This document shows positions 23,499 to 32,836 of a DNA stretch of 33,326 bases, one piece after another. Numbering within the stretch: position 1 is the first letter of the stretch; each line of letters opens with the position of its first letter. The stretch is from DTSX01 sp964633465 (GTDB taxonomy: Bacteria > Pseudomonadota > Gammaproteobacteria > Steroidobacterales > UBA11654): assembly GCA_964633465.1 (NCBI GenBank), contig CAZWGB010000011.1, positions 1 to 33,326 of the forward strand, in the 5' to 3' direction. The notes under the pieces are model-generated. The model did not search any database. It had not been told where the DNA came from and saw nothing but the letters and a program-made list of their open reading frames with translations. The position numbers were made by a program, and so were the translations under genes.

Positions 23499-24506
23499 AT
23501 GCCAAAACACAACAAAAAGCTTGTAGCATTCACCACCCTGTTGGCTTTTTCTGTGGCAGTGTTTGGCTCTTATGTTCGATTGTCAGATGCAGGACTAGGA
23601 TGCCCTGACTGGCCAGGTTGTTACGGCTATTTTGGACCGCCAAACTCCCCAAGCGAACTTGCAGATACTCAAAAACTGTTTCCCGATCAGCCTTTTAATT
23701 CCACAAAAGCATGGACAGAAATGGTGCATAGGTATCTGGCCGCAACCCTTGGTTTTTTAATTCTTATTTTGTTTTATTTTGGTATCAAAAACAGACCTGA
23801 CAAACAACAATCAACAAATACTGACAATAAAACAATGCTGCTTACTGTTCTTTTATTGCTGGTTATATTCCAAGGCTTGCTGGGAATGTGGACGGTGACC
23901 TTAAAAGTGCATCCAATGATTGTTCTTGCCCATTTGGCGGGAGGCATGTCAACACTGGCCTTGTTGTTTTATTTTTATAAAAAACTAACTCCCTCAAATT
24001 TTCCTATTGATAAAACTAAAAAAATTACAGGCGCTTTGTTGTTTGGCTTTGTTCTGCTCATCATCCAGATTATGCTGGGCGGCTGGACCAGCAGTAATTA
24101 CGCTGCGCTGGGTTGCCCCGATATACCACTCTGTTACGGACAGCTGTGGCCGGATAACATGGATTTCTCAACGGCTTTTTGGAGTTGGCAGTCCTTTGGC
24201 AATAACTATGAGGGTGGCTTGCTTCCACCGCCGGCGAAAACAGCTATTCATTTTACTCACAGAGTCGGTGCTGTGATTACTCTCTTGGCTTTATCCGCGT
24301 TGGGCATCCAATACTTGCGCAACTCTTCCAGAGAAATACGTATTGCCTCACAGTATTTTCTCGCTGCTTTAGTCACTCAGTTTGTTCTAGGGATTGTTAT
24401 GGTTTGGAGCAGCATCAATATTGTTCTGGCAACAGCACACAACGCTTTTGCAGCCATTTTGTTGTTGTCTTTTATCAATCTTCTTTACACCTTAAAACAC
24501 AGATAG
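23499..24506 (+). CDS. ctaA: heme A synthase (CtaA/COX15)
   Basis: A 335-residue membrane enzyme that oxidises heme O to heme A for the aa3 centre. Four histidines expected to bind the two hemes are seen: His77 (EMVHRYLA, with Glu74), His145 (AHLAGG), His254 (HFTHRVG) and His314 (TAHNAF). Both halves have the paired-cysteine extracytoplasmic loops GCPDWPGCYG and GCPDIPLCYG. Eight helices can be drawn. Placement after the oxidase subunits fits its role. The gene for heme O synthase (ctaB) is not in this window and must lie elsewhere. Confidence 0.95.
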   Translation: MPKHNKKLVAFTTLLAFSVAVFGSYVRLSDAGLGCPDWPGCYGYFGPPNSPSELADTQKLFPDQPFNSTKAWTEMVHRYLAATLGFLILILFYFGIKNRPDKQQSTNTDNKTMLLTVLLLLVIFQGLLGMWTVTLKVHPMIVLAHLAGGMSTLALLFYFYKKLTPSNFPIDKTKKITGALLFGFVLLIIQIMLGGWTSSNYAALGCPDIPLCYGQLWPDNMDFSTAFWSWQSFGNNYEGGLLPPPAKTAIHFTHRVGAVITLLALSALGIQYLRNSSREIRIASQYFLAALVTQFVLGIVMVWSSINIVLATAHNAFAAILLLSFINLLYTLKHR

Positions 24507-24521
24507 CGATAAAATGGTTCC

Positions 24522-26675
24522 ATGGAAGCTGAACACATTCTCAATCGCCTGAATGAACCACAAAAAGAAGCGGTGACCAGTTGCAACCAGCCTGTAATGG
24601 TTGTGGCAGGAGCTGGTAGCGGAAAAACAAGGGTATTGGTTCACAGAGTTGCTTGGTTGATTGCGATGGATTCCATCGCACCTCAAAACATTATTGCTGT
24701 CACTTTCACCAACAAAGCTGCAACTGAAATGCAGGAACGTATTCAAAAAATAATCAATGTTCCAACACGAGGCATGTGGGTAGGAACATTTCACGGATTG
24801 GCGCATAGATTTCTCAGGCTGCATTGGCAAGAAGCCGGCCTGCAACAAGGTTTTCAAATACTGGATGCCGATGATCAATACCGGCAAATCAGACGCCTGC
24901 TAAAGAGCCTAAAACTTGATGAAACTCAGTATCCACCCAAGGACATTCAGTGGTTCATCAACACGCAAAAAGATCTAGGGCTGCGCCCTGGAAAAGTCAA
25001 TAAAGATCCAGCAAGAAAAGAATACATTGATATATACAAAGCCTACGAAGATGGTTGTGAGCGAGCAGGTCTTGTGGACTTTGGTGAATTGTTGCTCCGA
25101 TTTTACGAAACGATCAAAAAAAATGATGCGCTTTTGGATCATTATCACAACCGATTTAAACACATATTGGTGGATGAGTTTCAGGACACAAATGAAATCC
25201 AATATCAGATGGTCAAGCTCCTTTCTGGACCGGAGTCATCGACCTTTATTGTGGGGGATGATGATCAATCGATTTATAGGTGGCGTGGGGCGAATTCGGA
25301 AAATATGCAGCGTTTTCAAAAGGACTTTGAGGGATGCCGTGTTATTAAGTTGGAGCAAAACTACCGATCGACAAAAACAATTCTGGCCGCTGCCAACTCT
25401 GTGATAGCCAAAAACCAAGAGAGGTTGAGCAAAGAGCTTTGGACGGAGGGTGAAGAAGGAGATCTTATCACCGTTACCGGTGCGTACGACGAATACGAAG
25501 AAGCACAAAACATTGTCAATAAAATTACCACATGGAAAACACAAGGCGGGAGTTACAGTGACGCAGCAGTGCTGTACCGATCCAACGCTCAATCCAGGGT
25601 TATTGAGGAAGCGCTGTTGCAGTTGAACATTCCTTACCGAGTTTATGGAGGTATGCGTTTTTTTGATCGCGCTGAAATCAAAGACGCTCTGTCCTATTTA
25701 CGGTTGGTTACAAATCCAAACGATGATGTTGCTTTTGAGAGAGCCTCAAACATGCCACCCAAAGGCATGGGGGCTAAAACCATGTCACAGATAAGAACGT
25801 TTGCAAAAGAGCATAATGTGTCCTTGTTATCAGCAGCATCTTCCATGTTGCAAAACCAAGAACTTAAAGCAAGAGCCTCTGCATCAACGAATCATTTTCT
25901 AAAGCTGATTGATAAAATAAAAAACTCAATTGAAGGCTTGGAACTGCCAGAGCAGTTCGAAAAAAGTATTGAGCTCTCAGGCCTGGTTACTTTTTTAAAG
26001 TCCAAAAAGACTGAAAAATCTGAAACCAGAATTGAAAATATCTCTGAATTGGTAAACGCCGCCCATGGATACAGGCCTCTGCTGGACGAAGACGAGCTGT
26101 CTCCGTTGCAATCTTTTCTGTCCCATGCAGCTCTTGAGTCCGGCGACAATCAGGCTGCAGAATGGGAAGATAGCGCCCAACTTATGACCATGCACTCTGC
26201 AAAAGGCTTGGAATTTAAACTCGTTTTTATTGCAGGCATGGAAGATGGATTGTTCCCACACCAAAGATCCATTCTCGAGCCCGGCGGACTTGAGGAAGAA
26301 AGACGCCTTTGTTATGTAGCCATTACCAGATCGATGCAGGAGCTCATCATCAGCTTCACTGAACAAAGGATGTTGCATGGGGCTTACAACCACAGTCAGC
26401 CCTCCAGATTCTTGTTTGAAATTCCTGAAAATCTTATTGATGAAACACACCAACTAGGAACGTTGGCAAAACCGAAAGTGCCGATAAAGAAAAAAAATAC
26501 TGCTCAACATGAGAGTGGGTTTAAATTAGGGCAACGGGTTCAGCATTCAAGCTTTGGAGACGGTACGATCATCGGTTTTGAAGGAGATGGCGACCATGCA
26601 AGAGCTCAAGTTAACTTTGAAAACGAAGGTGTAAAATGGCTTGTTTTGGGATACGCGAAGCTGAAATTGATGTAA
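24522..26675 (+). CDS. uvrD: DNA helicase II (UvrD)
   Basis: A 717-residue superfamily 1A helicase that works in nucleotide excision and mismatch repair. Motifs in order: NEPQKEAV Q-motif, Walker A AGAGSGKT at 29-36, TFTNKAATEM, VDEFQDTN, GDDDQSIYRWRGA, LEQNYRST, TMHSAKGLEFKLVF and VAITRSMQ. The C-terminus after about 665 reads LGQRVQHSSFGDGTI and has the Tudor-like fold typical of UvrD/PcrA, which separates it from Rep. ATG at 24522, 15 bp after ctaA. Followed by trkA after 19 bp. Confidence 0.95.
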   Translation: MEAEHILNRLNEPQKEAVTSCNQPVMVVAGAGSGKTRVLVHRVAWLIAMDSIAPQNIIAVTFTNKAATEMQERIQKIINVPTRGMWVGTFHGLAHRFLRLHWQEAGLQQGFQILDADDQYRQIRRLLKSLKLDETQYPPKDIQWFINTQKDLGLRPGKVNKDPARKEYIDIYKAYEDGCERAGLVDFGELLLRFYETIKKNDALLDHYHNRFKHILVDEFQDTNEIQYQMVKLLSGPESSTFIVGDDDQSIYRWRGANSENMQRFQKDFEGCRVIKLEQNYRSTKTILAAANSVIAKNQERLSKELWTEGEEGDLITVTGAYDEYEEAQNIVNKITTWKTQGGSYSDAAVLYRSNAQSRVIEEALLQLNIPYRVYGGMRFFDRAEIKDALSYLRLVTNPNDDVAFERASNMPPKGMGAKTMSQIRTFAKEHNVSLLSAASSMLQNQELKARASASTNHFLKLIDKIKNSIEGLELPEQFEKSIELSGLVTFLKSKKTEKSETRIENISELVNAAHGYRPLLDEDELSPLQSFLSHAALESGDNQAAEWEDSAQLMTMHSAKGLEFKLVFIAGMEDGLFPHQRSILEPGGLEEERRLCYVAITRSMQELIISFTEQRMLHGAYNHSQPSRFLFEIPENLIDETHQLGTLAKPKVPIKKKNTAQHESGFKLGQRVQHSSFGDGTIIGFEGDGDHARAQVNFENEGVKWLVLGYAKLKLM

Positions 26676-26694
26676 AATGAGGCCGTAAAAAGCG

Positions 26695-28050
26695 ATGAAT
26701 ATTCTAATACTAGGCGCAGGACAAGTGGGGTCTTCTACAGCCACCCAGCTTGCCAAAGAAGAAGACAACGAAGTCACGGTTGTCGATATTGATCCTGAAA
26801 AACTCACAAAACTTGGAAGTCGGGTAGACCTGCAAACCATCGAAGGCAATGCTGCCTACCCTGAGACACTCAAGCAATCGGGCGCTGAAGCCGCGGATAT
26901 GCTTATTGCGGTAACCAGCAGCGACGAAGTCAATATGGTAGCGTGTCAAATTGCATCCACGTTATTCGAAACACCAAAGAAGATAGCCAGAATACGTGCT
27001 CAAGAGTACTCGCAAAACAAAGCATTGTTCTCGAAAGCCAACATCCCAGTTGATTATTACATCAATCCAGAACAATTGGTGACAGAACACATCGCTGAGC
27101 TGATTCTTCATCCAGGGGCATTCCAGGTTTTGGATTTTGCCAATGGGCGGGTTCGTATGGTTGGCGTAAGGGCAAAACAGCAAGGCTTTTTGGTTAACCA
27201 ACCCATCAAGTCTTTGCACCAACATTTAGGCAATGAACAGGTACGCATCGCAGCTGTCTACAGGGACGGTGACAGCATTGATCCCGTTGGTGACACCGTC
27301 ATCAAAAAAGATGATGAGGTCTTTTTTATTGCCGCGAGAGAAGATATTGATTACATGATTTCAGAATTCATTCAGAGCCAGGAAAGGGTAAGAAAAGTAA
27401 TGATTGCCGGCGGCGGCGGCATTGGTCTGAAGCTGGCATCAAAATTGGAAACAACCAACCAAGTAAAAGTTATTGAGCGGTCAAAAGCTCGTGCTAAAAA
27501 AATTGCCGAGCTGTTAGAAGACGCCATTGTACTGGTTGGTGATGCTGCCGATGACAATTTGTTGTTGGAGGAAAGCATTGAAACCACCGATGTTTTTGTG
27601 GCCTTAACAAACTCAGAAGAAGCCAACATCCTTTCATCAATGTTGGCTAAAAAATTAGGTTGTAAAAAAGCCATGGCTTTGATCAACAAAGCATCTTATT
27701 CGGGCCTGATTGAAACAGGCAGTATAGACATTGCGATCTCTCCCCAACAAATTACCATCGGATCTTTGCTCACGCATGTCAGAGAAGGTGATGTTGTCAA
27801 AGTACATTCGCTGAAACGCGGCAACGCGGAAGCACTCGAGGCAATTGCCCACGAACACAAAGAATCCCAAGTGGTTGGCAAAATGATTGAGAGCATCAAG
27901 TTGCCCAAAGGGGCTTTTATTACTGCAGTTTTATCAAGTTCTGGAGACCTGAAAACCCTACACCACAGCACCGTCATTGAGCCAGATGATCATGTTATAG
28001 TGTTTATAACTGACAGAGAGAAAATCGCGGACGTCGAGAAACTATTCTAA
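26695..28050 (+). CDS. trkA: Trk K+ transport regulatory NAD-binding protein TrkA
   Basis: A 451-residue cytosolic partner that gates the TrkH K+ channel. It contains two RCK units: an N-terminal Rossmann domain with GAGQVG at 7-12 and a C-terminal RCK_C, then a second Rossmann domain starting about residue 235 (IAGGGGIGLKLASKLE) with its own RCK_C. This duplicated layout and the length are those of proteobacterial TrkA. The gene is 53 bp upstream of trkH, giving a complete K+ uptake pair. Confidence 0.95.
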   Translation: MNILILGAGQVGSSTATQLAKEEDNEVTVVDIDPEKLTKLGSRVDLQTIEGNAAYPETLKQSGAEAADMLIAVTSSDEVNMVACQIASTLFETPKKIARIRAQEYSQNKALFSKANIPVDYYINPEQLVTEHIAELILHPGAFQVLDFANGRVRMVGVRAKQQGFLVNQPIKSLHQHLGNEQVRIAAVYRDGDSIDPVGDTVIKKDDEVFFIAAREDIDYMISEFIQSQERVRKVMIAGGGGIGLKLASKLETTNQVKVIERSKARAKKIAELLEDAIVLVGDAADDNLLLEESIETTDVFVALTNSEEANILSSMLAKKLGCKKAMALINKASYSGLIETGSIDIAISPQQITIGSLLTHVREGDVVKVHSLKRGNAEALEAIAHEHKESQVVGKMIESIKLPKGAFITAVLSSSGDLKTLHHSTVIEPDDHVIVFITDREKIADVEKLF

Positions 28051-28103
28051 ACAAAGAACCGCATTGGCATAACTGTAATTTTTGACTTAATTGAAGAAAA
28101 ATT

Positions 28104-29567
28104 GTGACGCTGAGCAACATAAAATCCGTTCAAAAAACTTTGGGTCTATTGCTAACGGTTTTTAGCAGCACTATGTTAACGCCTATTGTTGTTGCGTTGA
28201 TTTATCAAGAAACAACCTCTCTGATATTTGTCGCTTCTTTTTTAATTACCGGGCTCTTTGGTTTGGCCCTTTGGCTGCCAGCTAAGAAAGCAGATACTGA
28301 AATTCGCTTGCACGAAGGATTTATTATTGTGGCTTCCTTTTGGGTGGTGCTGGCACTGTTTGGAGCACTGCCATTTTTTTTGTTGCCGGAGTTAGGGCTT
28401 TCGCTTACCAACGCTGTTTTTGAATCAACCTCAGGGTTAACAACCACCGGAGCTACCATCCTTACAGGGTTGGATGAATTACCACGCTCATTGTTGTTTT
28501 ATCGACAGCAATTGCAATGGTTGGGTGGTCTGGGAATAGTGGTTCTTGCTGTTGCTTTACTGCCAATATTGGGAGTTGGTGGCATGCGTTTGTACCGCGT
28601 GGAGTCCTCATCAGCAATAAGGGAATCAAAATTTACCCCGAGACAAAAAGAGACGGCCAAAGCTTTGGCAAGCATCTACCTGCTGCTCACAGCACTTTGT
28701 GTTGTCTCCTATAAATTGGCCGGGATGAATTTTTTTGATGCCCTATCTCATGGCTTTTCAACCGTAGCCATTGGTGGCTTTTCAACACATGATGCAAGCC
28801 TTGGGTTTTACCATGGTTCACCTTGGGTTTATAGGATAGCTGTCATTTTCATGTTTTTGGCTGGGGTTAACTTTTCACTCCATTTTTTTGCTTGGAAAAA
28901 TAAAAGCTTTGTTAACTACTTCAAAAATACAGAGTTTAAAACCTATTGTTATTTGTTGGTTCTGGTTTTCTTTATTGCTGCTGCATCGATTGTTTTCTCA
29001 AATAATGGGATCAAGGAAAACACAACCATCACAGAAGTGTTATTCCAAGTGGTCTCCATCGGCACCACAACTGGCTACACAACGGCAAGCTACGGTACCT
29101 GGCCTCTGTTTGTGCCCTTTCTATTGTTGGGATTAAGTTTTGTTGGCGGCTGTGTGGGATCGACAGGCGGTGGCCTCAAAGTAGTACGTGTCCTTTTATT
29201 GTATAAGCAGGGAGCTCGAGAAATTAAACGGCTGATTCACCCAAGTGCTGAAATACCGGTTATTCTAAATGGACGTTCAGTGGATCAAAAAATATTGGAT
29301 TCCGTTTGGGGTTTTATTGCTGCCTATCTTGCCATTCTTGTGATCATGGTGTGCATGTTGGTGGCTTCTGGTTTGGATGTATTGACTTCTTTCTCAGCGA
29401 TTGCAGCATCGTTGAATAACTTAGGTCCTGGTTTGGGCGAGGTATTCTCCAATTACACTGCTCTTGACACATTTCCCAAATGGGTATGCATCACCGGCAT
29501 GGTGCTGGGAAGGCTTGAGATTTTTGCCCTTCTTATCCTATTCACACGCGCTTTTTGGCAAGAATAA
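28104..29567 (+). CDS. trkH: Trk K+ uptake channel TrkH
   Basis: A 487-residue membrane protein of the Trk/Ktr/HKT superfamily. The four pore-loop filters are visible: TTTGAT at about 113-118, IGGFS at 223-227, TTTGYT at 321-326 and NLGPGL at 439-444. The Gly- and Ser-rich GCVGSTGGGLKVVR segment is the TrkH intramembrane gate region. The start is a GTG at 28104. Its end comes 5 bp before the likely GTG start of the TRAP small permease, although a farther TTG start of that gene would overlap it. Confidence 0.94.
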   Translation: MTLSNIKSVQKTLGLLLTVFSSTMLTPIVVALIYQETTSLIFVASFLITGLFGLALWLPAKKADTEIRLHEGFIIVASFWVVLALFGALPFFLLPELGLSLTNAVFESTSGLTTTGATILTGLDELPRSLLFYRQQLQWLGGLGIVVLAVALLPILGVGGMRLYRVESSSAIRESKFTPRQKETAKALASIYLLLTALCVVSYKLAGMNFFDALSHGFSTVAIGGFSTHDASLGFYHGSPWVYRIAVIFMFLAGVNFSLHFFAWKNKSFVNYFKNTEFKTYCYLLVLVFFIAAASIVFSNNGIKENTTITEVLFQVVSIGTTTGYTTASYGTWPLFVPFLLLGLSFVGGCVGSTGGGLKVVRVLLLYKQGAREIKRLIHPSAEIPVILNGRSVDQKILDSVWGFIAAYLAILVIMVCMLVASGLDVLTSFSAIAASLNNLGPGLGEVFSNYTALDTFPKWVCITGMVLGRLEIFALLILFTRAFWQE

Positions 29568-29572
29568 AACCT

Positions 29573-30073
29573 GTGTCAGTGCACGAGTTGTTAGATAAAA
29601 TAAATCGTGCCATTGGCAAAGGGGTGGCAAACCTTACTCTTCTCATGGTGCTGGTCACCTTTGTCATCGTGGTGCTTCGTTATGGCTTTAACTTGGGTTG
29701 GATTTGGCTCCAAGAAACAGTCACTTGGATGCATGCCGCTGTTTTTTTGTTGGCAGCGGCTTACACTTTTTCAGAGGACTCCCACGTTCGCGTGGATGTC
29801 TTCTATCGCAACTGGAGTCAGCGCACGAAAAACAAAGTCAATTTGATTGGCAATGTGTTGTGTTTGTGCCCAATAGCCCTGCTGTTGCTTGTCGGCAGCT
29901 TGGATTATGTGTCTGCCTCTTGGGAGATGCAGGAAAGCTCTCGGGAAGCAGGGGGCTTGGCTTACCCTTGGATCCCGCTGTTAAAAACTTTACTTCCTTT
30001 GACTGGACTGATGTTGTTTTCCCAAGGCTTGGCTCAAGCCTATGTTTGTTATTTAAGGCTTAAAAATGATTGA
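29573..30073 (+). CDS. dctQ: TRAP transporter small permease (DctQ-like)
   Basis: A protein of about 166 residues with four membrane helices (roughly 17-35, 47-64, 88-108, 127-148). GWIWLQETVTWMHAAVFLLAAAYTF followed by a Asp-rich HVRVDVFY is the well-known DctQ-family signature. DctQ is the small membrane subunit of TRAP carriers, which use a periplasmic binding protein and a Na+ gradient to import organic acids. Starts GTG 29573, GTG 29579 and TTG 29555 are all in frame; I chose the first after the trkH stop. Its stop overlaps the dctM start by 8 bp. Confidence 0.88.
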   Translation: MSVHELLDKINRAIGKGVANLTLLMVLVTFVIVVLRYGFNLGWIWLQETVTWMHAAVFLLAAAYTFSEDSHVRVDVFYRNWSQRTKNKVNLIGNVLCLCPIALLLLVGSLDYVSASWEMQESSREAGGLAYPWIPLLKTLLPLTGLMLFSQGLAQAYVCYLRLKND

Positions 30074-31436
30074 GTCGGTCTTACTCTTCTTGGCGGTCAT
30101 TGTGGTCTTGTTAGCTGGCTATCCGGTGGCATTCACGTTAGCGGGCACAGCCATTTTGTTTGCCGTGATTGGTCTGCTGACTGGCAATTTTGAAATCGGA
30201 TACTTGAACGCCCTGCCAAGCAGGTTGTTTGGCATCATGACCAACGAAACCTTGATCGCGGTTCCGTTGTTCATATTTATGGGTATTACCCTTGAGCGTG
30301 CGAAGATTGCAGAAGATCTGCTCGAGACTCTCAGTTCCTTGTTTGGAAGTTACCGGGGTGGGCTTGGACTGGCAGTGATATTGGTGGGCATGCTGCTCGC
30401 TGCGAGCACCGGCATTGTCGGTGCAACCGTGGTCACTATGGGTCTTTTGTCGCTACCAACCATGTTGAAAAGAGGCTACGACCCCGCTGTTTCAACCGGT
30501 GTTATTTCTGCCTCCGGTACCTTGGGCCAAATTATACCGCCCTCCATTGTTTTAGTCTTGTTGGGAGACGTCCTGTCGTCTGCTTATCAGCAAGCTCAAC
30601 TGGAACAGGGTATTTTTTCCACACAGACCGTCTCTGTAGGCGACCTGTTTGCAGGCGCGGTCATTCCTGGGGTGTTGCTGGTGGGTTTTTATATGCTGTA
30701 TTTAATTACTCTCTCATTTGCAAAACCAGAAACCATGCCACCAGGAGAAAAAACCACAGCATGGGATTTGTTATTGATCAAAAAAGTTTTCTTGGTGTTG
30801 TTACCACCGCTGTTTTTGATTGTTGCCGTGCTGGGTTCAATTATTGCTGGGGTCGCCACCATCACTGAGGCGGCTGGTGTTGGCGCGGTCGGTGCAATGT
30901 TTTTGGCGCTAATCAAAAAAGAACTGAGCTGGACCAAAACCAAAGAAGTCATGCAAGGAACAGCGAAGCTCACCAGTATGGTTTTTCTAATCCTGATAGG
31001 CGCTTCTGTTTTTTCATTGGTGTTCAGAGGTTATGAAGGCGATGAACTGGTGCAATCCTTTTTGTTATCCATCCCAGGCGGTGTTGCCGGTGTTTTGATT
31101 GTGGTGATGTTGGCAATGTTTCTGTTGGGTTTTGTCCTGGATTTTATTGAAATTACCTTCGTTGTGGTGCCGATTGTGGCTCCTGCAATTTTGGCCCTAG
31201 GCGTGGATCCGATCTGGCTGGGAATTTTGATTGCAGTCAATTTACAAACCTCTTTTTTAACTCCGCCGTTTGGTTTTGCCTTGTTTTACCTACGCGGTGT
31301 AGCCCCGCCAGAGGTGGCAACAAAATCAATCTACAAAGGTGTGCTGCCTTTTGTTTGCATCCAATTGTTGATGTTGACACTACTTGCTGTGTTTCCAGAA
31401 TTGGTCACATGGCTACCAGAACAACTCTACGGTTAA
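30066..31436 (+). CDS. dctM: TRAP transporter large permease (DctM-like)
   Basis: A 456-residue, roughly 12-helix large subunit of a TRAP carrier, the part that conducts substrate. Family features include NETLIAVPLFIFMGITLERA, ASTGIVGATVVTMG, SGTLGQIIPPSI, and near the end LQTSFLTPPFGFALFYLRGVAP. It resembles the mannitol/chloroaromatic or alpha-keto acid branch in length and motifs, but the substrate is not determinable. It overlaps dctQ by 8 bp. No DctP/TakP-type binding protein gene lies in the window. The next gene is convergent, 6 bp from its stop. Confidence 0.93.
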   Translation: MIESVLLFLAVIVVLLAGYPVAFTLAGTAILFAVIGLLTGNFEIGYLNALPSRLFGIMTNETLIAVPLFIFMGITLERAKIAEDLLETLSSLFGSYRGGLGLAVILVGMLLAASTGIVGATVVTMGLLSLPTMLKRGYDPAVSTGVISASGTLGQIIPPSIVLVLLGDVLSSAYQQAQLEQGIFSTQTVSVGDLFAGAVIPGVLLVGFYMLYLITLSFAKPETMPPGEKTTAWDLLLIKKVFLVLLPPLFLIVAVLGSIIAGVATITEAAGVGAVGAMFLALIKKELSWTKTKEVMQGTAKLTSMVFLILIGASVFSLVFRGYEGDELVQSFLLSIPGGVAGVLIVVMLAMFLLGFVLDFIEITFVVVPIVAPAILALGVDPIWLGILIAVNLQTSFLTPPFGFALFYLRGVAPPEVATKSIYKGVLPFVCIQLLMLTLLAVFPELVTWLPEQLYG

Positions 31437-31442
31437 AGTCTC

Positions 31443-32762
31443 TTAGAAGTCGCAGCTAACTTCGTATCCTTTGTTGTACTCACAAACAATTACATTGCCA
31501 TGGACATTGGTGAATTCAACAGTTCCATGCAACTGATCATTTCTCCATACACCGGAGGTAATTTCCCCGCTCGCGGTGGTCTGTATGCCTTTTCCATGCC
31601 TCATATTGTTTTGAAACTGTCCTTCATATTTTAACCCTGTGTAAGAAGAAAAAGTGCCTTTTCCATGCCTATTGTGATCAGACCATTCGCCCACATACTT
31701 TGCTCCATTTCCATAAACAGCTGTTCCAAACCCATCGTATACGTAATATGACTTTCCAAATTGGACCATGCCTTTACTGCTTAAAACTCTTTTATAATCT
31801 CCCAAATACCTGTCGCCTTTTGGTCTCCAGTTTGTAACGCCAACGCATTTCTTTTTTTGTTCCTCCAACATGCATACTGGTATTGAGCTGTAGTCATTTC
31901 TTCTCAAGACATACATCCCTTGAGGATCCTCAATATCAAGCATTGAATCCGTTGCTAACTCAACATTACAACGTGTCATTGTTTGATTAATAATCGCTGC
32001 ACAATCCTTAAAATTGCTATTAAATTCAAACATTGGATTGCCCTTAACTGCAATCATAAAGTTACCGCTCTGTGTTTGTTTAACTTGAGCTGTTTCCCAT
32101 TGGTTGGTTTCAGAAATTATTTTCCACTCACCTAATATGTCTTTTGAAGTAATGTATTGATCAGTGTCGTATTCATAATCCAGCCCATAGCCATACTTTT
32201 CAAACATTACCATCATAAAAGAATAAAAATCTTCTATAAAAATTGAAGTGGATGAAGTGCTATTAAATTTTTTGTAAAAATCTTCTGAGAATCTATGTTT
32301 ATCCACAATCTCAACAAATTTTTTATTTTTTCTTACTGAGTCTAGTTTGTATCCATCCCTAGAAAACCTGACCGCGGTTTTAGGTAGAGAGCGATACAAG
32401 CCCTTAACTTCCTCCTCGTTGAATGTAGCTATTAGCTCTTCTTTAAATAGAGATGACTGGGAAGTTAATAAACCACTATGATTGTCTACCCTAGAAAGAA
32501 AACCTAGTTGTAGTTCTTCCAAAAAATCAAGAGGAAGATTTATTCTTGTTTTGTTGATGATATGCAAAGGCATGTTTAAGTCGTGCTTAAGGTAAACATT
32601 TATGATGGGAAAAAGGCTTTGGGTAAAATCAATCGTAGCTTTGTAAAACACAAAGTTTGAAATCTTGTTGGCATATTCTTCTTTAAGTTTTTGCTCAGAA
32701 ACATCATTTACCCAACCATTGGAGCAGAACAGTAGTCCGGCAATTAAGATTAATTTTTTCAT
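31443..32762 (-). CDS. exported MORN-repeat protein of unknown function
   Basis: A 439-residue protein with a signal peptide at 1-20 (MKKLILIAGLLFCSNG). Residues about 25-350 form a body I do not recognise, with several Cys in the last third (DCAAIINQ, RCNVEL, VCMLEEQKKKCVG). The C-terminal part, about 356-425, has three MORN-like repeats with the YxGxW...HGxG pattern (YVGEWSDHNRHGKG, YEGQFQNNMRHGKG, then a degenerate one ending LHGTVEF). The frame is open upstream to 32954, but the ATG at 32762 gives a good signal peptide and avoids overlapping the divergent methyltransferase. It is AT-rich and on the opposite strand to the 20-kb run before it. Confidence 0.75.
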   Translation of the reverse strand: MKKLILIAGLLFCSNGWVNDVSEQKLKEEYANKISNFVFYKATIDFTQSLFPIINVYLKHDLNMPLHIINKTRINLPLDFLEELQLGFLSRVDNHSGLLTSQSSLFKEELIATFNEEEVKGLYRSLPKTAVRFSRDGYKLDSVRKNKKFVEIVDKHRFSEDFYKKFNSTSSTSIFIEDFYSFMMVMFEKYGYGLDYEYDTDQYITSKDILGEWKIISETNQWETAQVKQTQSGNFMIAVKGNPMFEFNSNFKDCAAIINQTMTRCNVELATDSMLDIEDPQGMYVLRRNDYSSIPVCMLEEQKKKCVGVTNWRPKGDRYLGDYKRVLSSKGMVQFGKSYYVYDGFGTAVYGNGAKYVGEWSDHNRHGKGTFSSYTGLKYEGQFQNNMRHGKGIQTTASGEITSGVWRNDQLHGTVEFTNVHGNVIVCEYNKGYEVSCDF

Positions 32763-32836
32763 ACCTACAGATCTTAGATTTTGATTGATTCCTAAGTTAC
32801 GAGAGTAATATATAATTCTATATAACTCATAATTCC

